Source: DASXTK01 sp036505485 (GTDB lineage Bacteria > Actinomycetota > Acidimicrobiia > Acidimicrobiales > VFJN01). From it: 7,463 nt of DNA. The position numbers and the translations under genes were made by a program. The notes below the pieces were generated by a model. The model ran no database searches. It was not told where the DNA came from and was given only the letters and a program-made list of their open reading frames with translations. Shown here piece by piece: positions 5,901-7,463 of this stretch (the stretch's first letter is position 1; the number at the start of each line of letters is the position of its first letter). The stretch spans positions 1 to 7,463 of the forward strand of contig DASXTK010000422.1 in the NCBI GenBank assembly GCA_036505485.1, read 5' to 3'.

Positions 5901-7322
5901 ATGGCGGAGACGTGGCGGCAGGCGTTGGGAAGCCAACGGCTGCTGGTCAGCGGGTTCGGGAAATGGGGCGGCGGGGTCTACGACCTCACCAGCGGCGCGC
6001 CCGTGGCCTTCGACGATCTCCCGAGCTCGGGCCTGGCGTTGGGCGAGGGGCGGTTGTGGCGGCTGCTGCGGGCGCCGGGCGAGCAGACCGCCACGTGTGA
6101 ACTGCTGTCCTACGACCACCGCGGCGTCCGCAGCTACGAGCGTTACGACACGATCCGGGATCCGCATGACGTGTGCTGGCACAACGGTGCGATCCACATC
6201 AGCTCCAGCTGGGACTCGATCGTGTGGCGGATCGAGCCCGGTCGGGCGCCGGAGCCGGTGTGGCAAGGCGGAGAGGTCCCCGATTCCTGGCACGTGAACT
6301 CGCTGCTGGTCGTCGACGGGCGTCTGCACGTCTGCGTCTTCGGTCGCTTCGACACCTACAAGGGCTGGAAGGGCGAGGAGAAGGACACCGGGTTCGTCCA
6401 CGACACCGAGCGGGGCGTCGACGTCCTCACCGGGCTGGCCCATCCGCACGATCCCCGCTGGCTCGGGGACCGCTGGTACGTGTGTGAGTCGACCAAGGGG
6501 TCGCTGGCCGAGATCGGCCCCCGCGGTCGGGTGGCCCGGCGGGCTCCGGTGCGGCGGTTCAGCCGGGGACTGGCCATCGTGGGCGACTGGGCCTTGGTGG
6601 GCGGCAACGCCCACCGCAAGGACGAGGACGACCGGGCCGAGGTCGTGGTCGTGGACCGGCGAAGCTTCGAGGTCGTCGAGCGGATCGGGATGCCCTGCCT
6701 GGAGGTCTACGACATCCTGCCCGTGCCGTTCGCCCTGGCCCGAGGGGTGGCGCTGGGCTTCGGCGCCAACCCGGCCCGGTCGGTCGAACAACACCGGGGC
6801 CGGGGGCGCGTGATCGAGCGCCGGCCGACCACTCCCGAAGCCCGGGTCGAGCTGGTGAGCCCGCGGGTGGCGGCCAAGCTGGCCTCCGCGGGGCAACCCC
6901 TCGACCGGAAGTCCGCCGCGGGCCTGCGGCTGTCCGCCGACCTGCCTGAACAGATGCACCCCGGCGAGGCGCTCACGGTTCCGGTCACGATCGAGAACCG
7001 GTCACGCGTGTCGGTGGCCACCGTGGTCCCCAACCCCATTCGGTTGGGGGCCCGTTGGGTACCTCTGGACCACGAGCTCGGTGAGGACGAGGCGCCGCCG
7101 CGCAACCCCTTCGCCCCGCTCCCCGAACTGCTGCACTCGGGTGACCGGGGCCGGGCCGAGGTGTTGCTGGTGGCCCCGGATCGACCCGGCCGCTATCAGG
7201 TGCGGGTGGTCCTCCACCAGCCCAACCTGGGCTGGTTCGGGCGTCGGGCCCAGGGCGAGATCCTGGTCGTGGCCGAGGGTGCGGTTCCTCTGGCCCCTTC
7301 GGTGGCCAGCCCCACCACCTGA
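5901..7322 (+). CDS. DUF4915/TIGR03032-like propeller protein with C-terminal Ig-like domain
   Basis: A 473-residue protein with no signal peptide or membrane helix, so probably cytoplasmic. Residues about 10-300 show repeated beta-rich units with Gly-x-Leu/Trp turns and conserved His-containing motifs: HDVCWHNG (H89), DSWHVNS (H131, N133), HPHDPRW (H181, H183), FSRGL (220-224) and GGNAHRK (H238). This pattern resembles the DUF4915/TIGR03032 family, which I regard as propeller-like; the match is from memory. The function of that family is not established. Residues about 342-457 form a second domain (PVTIENRS, then LGARWV, then PGRYQVRVVLHQPNLGWF), like the beta-sandwich modules found at the ends of some polysaccharide-related enzymes. 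The Ala/Pro-rich last 15 residues look unstructured. The frame is open from 5781, but the first 40 codons overlap the membrane-protein gene and are not protein-like, so I choose ATG 5901. It lies 37 bp after the membrane-protein gene, and a functional link is possible but unproven. A role in glycan or cell-envelope metabolism is a guess from the C-terminal module. Confidence 0.8.
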   Translation: MAETWRQALGSQRLLVSGFGKWGGGVYDLTSGAPVAFDDLPSSGLALGEGRLWRLLRAPGEQTATCELLSYDHRGVRSYERYDTIRDPHDVCWHNGAIHISSSWDSIVWRIEPGRAPEPVWQGGEVPDSWHVNSLLVVDGRLHVCVFGRFDTYKGWKGEEKDTGFVHDTERGVDVLTGLAHPHDPRWLGDRWYVCESTKGSLAEIGPRGRVARRAPVRRFSRGLAIVGDWALVGGNAHRKDEDDRAEVVVVDRRSFEVVERIGMPCLEVYDILPVPFALARGVALGFGANPARSVEQHRGRGRVIERRPTTPEARVELVSPRVAAKLASAGQPLDRKSAAGLRLSADLPEQMHPGEALTVPVTIENRSRVSVATVVPNPIRLGARWVPLDHELGEDEAPPRNPFAPLPELLHSGDRGRAEVLLVAPDRPGRYQVRVVLHQPNLGWFGRRAQGEILVVAEGAVPLAPSVASPTT

Positions 7323-7463
7323 AATTGAGGCTCTTGTGACCTATCCGTGGGTCGAGTTTCGCGGCTCGGTGACGCCATGGGCTGCTCTCGGTGGCTAAAT
7401 GACGCTTCGAGGGAAGGGCGGCGGCCAAACGAGCTGGCCCCGAACGGTCTTTGTGGCTCAACC
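7323..7463. other. Terminal intergenic stretch, no gene recognised
   Basis: These 141 bases follow the last stop codon. They are less GC-rich and less codon-biased than the genes. I see no convincing start of a further gene on either strand, no tRNA-like clover and no strong terminator. A weak five-pair hairpin, GGCCA (7423-7427) with TGGCC (7435-7439), is present without a T-run. The next gene or its promoter probably lies beyond the window edge. Confidence 0.5.

Noticed and set aside
6985..7461. A 158-codon minus-strand frame reaching into the terminal intergenic region.
   Set aside because: Most of it is antisense to the last gene, the product is Pro/Gly/Arg-rich, and no promoter or ribosome binding site supports it.
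1..7463. MacR-type operator (TGAGTAC half-sites), CRISPR repeats, tRNA genes, insertion-sequence ends and attachment sites.
   Set aside because: I scanned for these and found none. Isolated GTAC occurrences are not paired as the operator needs, and no repeat longer than about 12 bases stood out.

Overview
The window is very GC-rich, with strong G/C preference at third codon positions and several GTG start candidates. This points to an actinobacterium. The gene families fit this, but the sequence does not fix the order; a deep-branching lineage such as Acidimicrobiia is only a guess. Five protein-coding genes fill about 97% of the window. I see no rRNA, tRNA, CRISPR array, insertion sequence or phage gene.

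Layout. (1) Minus strand, 13-1467: a 14-helix MFS transporter of the drug:H+ antiporter type. (2) Plus strand, about 1510-2637: a membrane sensor histidine kinase of the actinobacterial MacS type, divergent from the transporter. (3) Plus strand, 2680-3312: its partner NarL/LuxR-type response regulator (MacR type). (4) Plus strand, 3395-5863: a very hydrophobic 822-residue polytopic membrane protein of unknown function, resembling the DUF2157/SCO7613-like proteins of actinobacteria. (5) Plus strand, 5901-7322: a cytoplasmic protein with a histidine-rich repeat fold resembling the DUF4915/TIGR03032 propeller-like family, followed by a C-terminal Ig-like beta-sandwich. The last 141 bases hold nothing I can name.

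How the parts may work together. Kinase and regulator form a cognate pair: His209 passes phosphate to Asp57 (kinase numbered from the GTG at 1489). The divergent transporter is an obvious candidate target, but I find no clear operator. Genes 4 and 5 follow on the same strand with short gaps (82 and 37 bp). They could be co-transcribed, but each also has a possible start-proximal promoter of its own.

The most unusual regulatory observation is that none of the four plus-strand genes has a convincing Shine-Dalgarno at its chosen start. Instead each has a -10-like hexamer (CAGACT, TAGCCT, CAGGCT, TACCGT) ending 6-8 bases before the start codon, the geometry expected of leaderless transcripts. Three of the four hexamers are followed directly by GGG. 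Small inverted repeats sit in three of the short intergenic gaps. Overall this looks like ordinary chromosomal sequence. The points most worth testing are the leaderless promoters, the two uncharacterised proteins, and the possible link between the two-component system and its neighbours.
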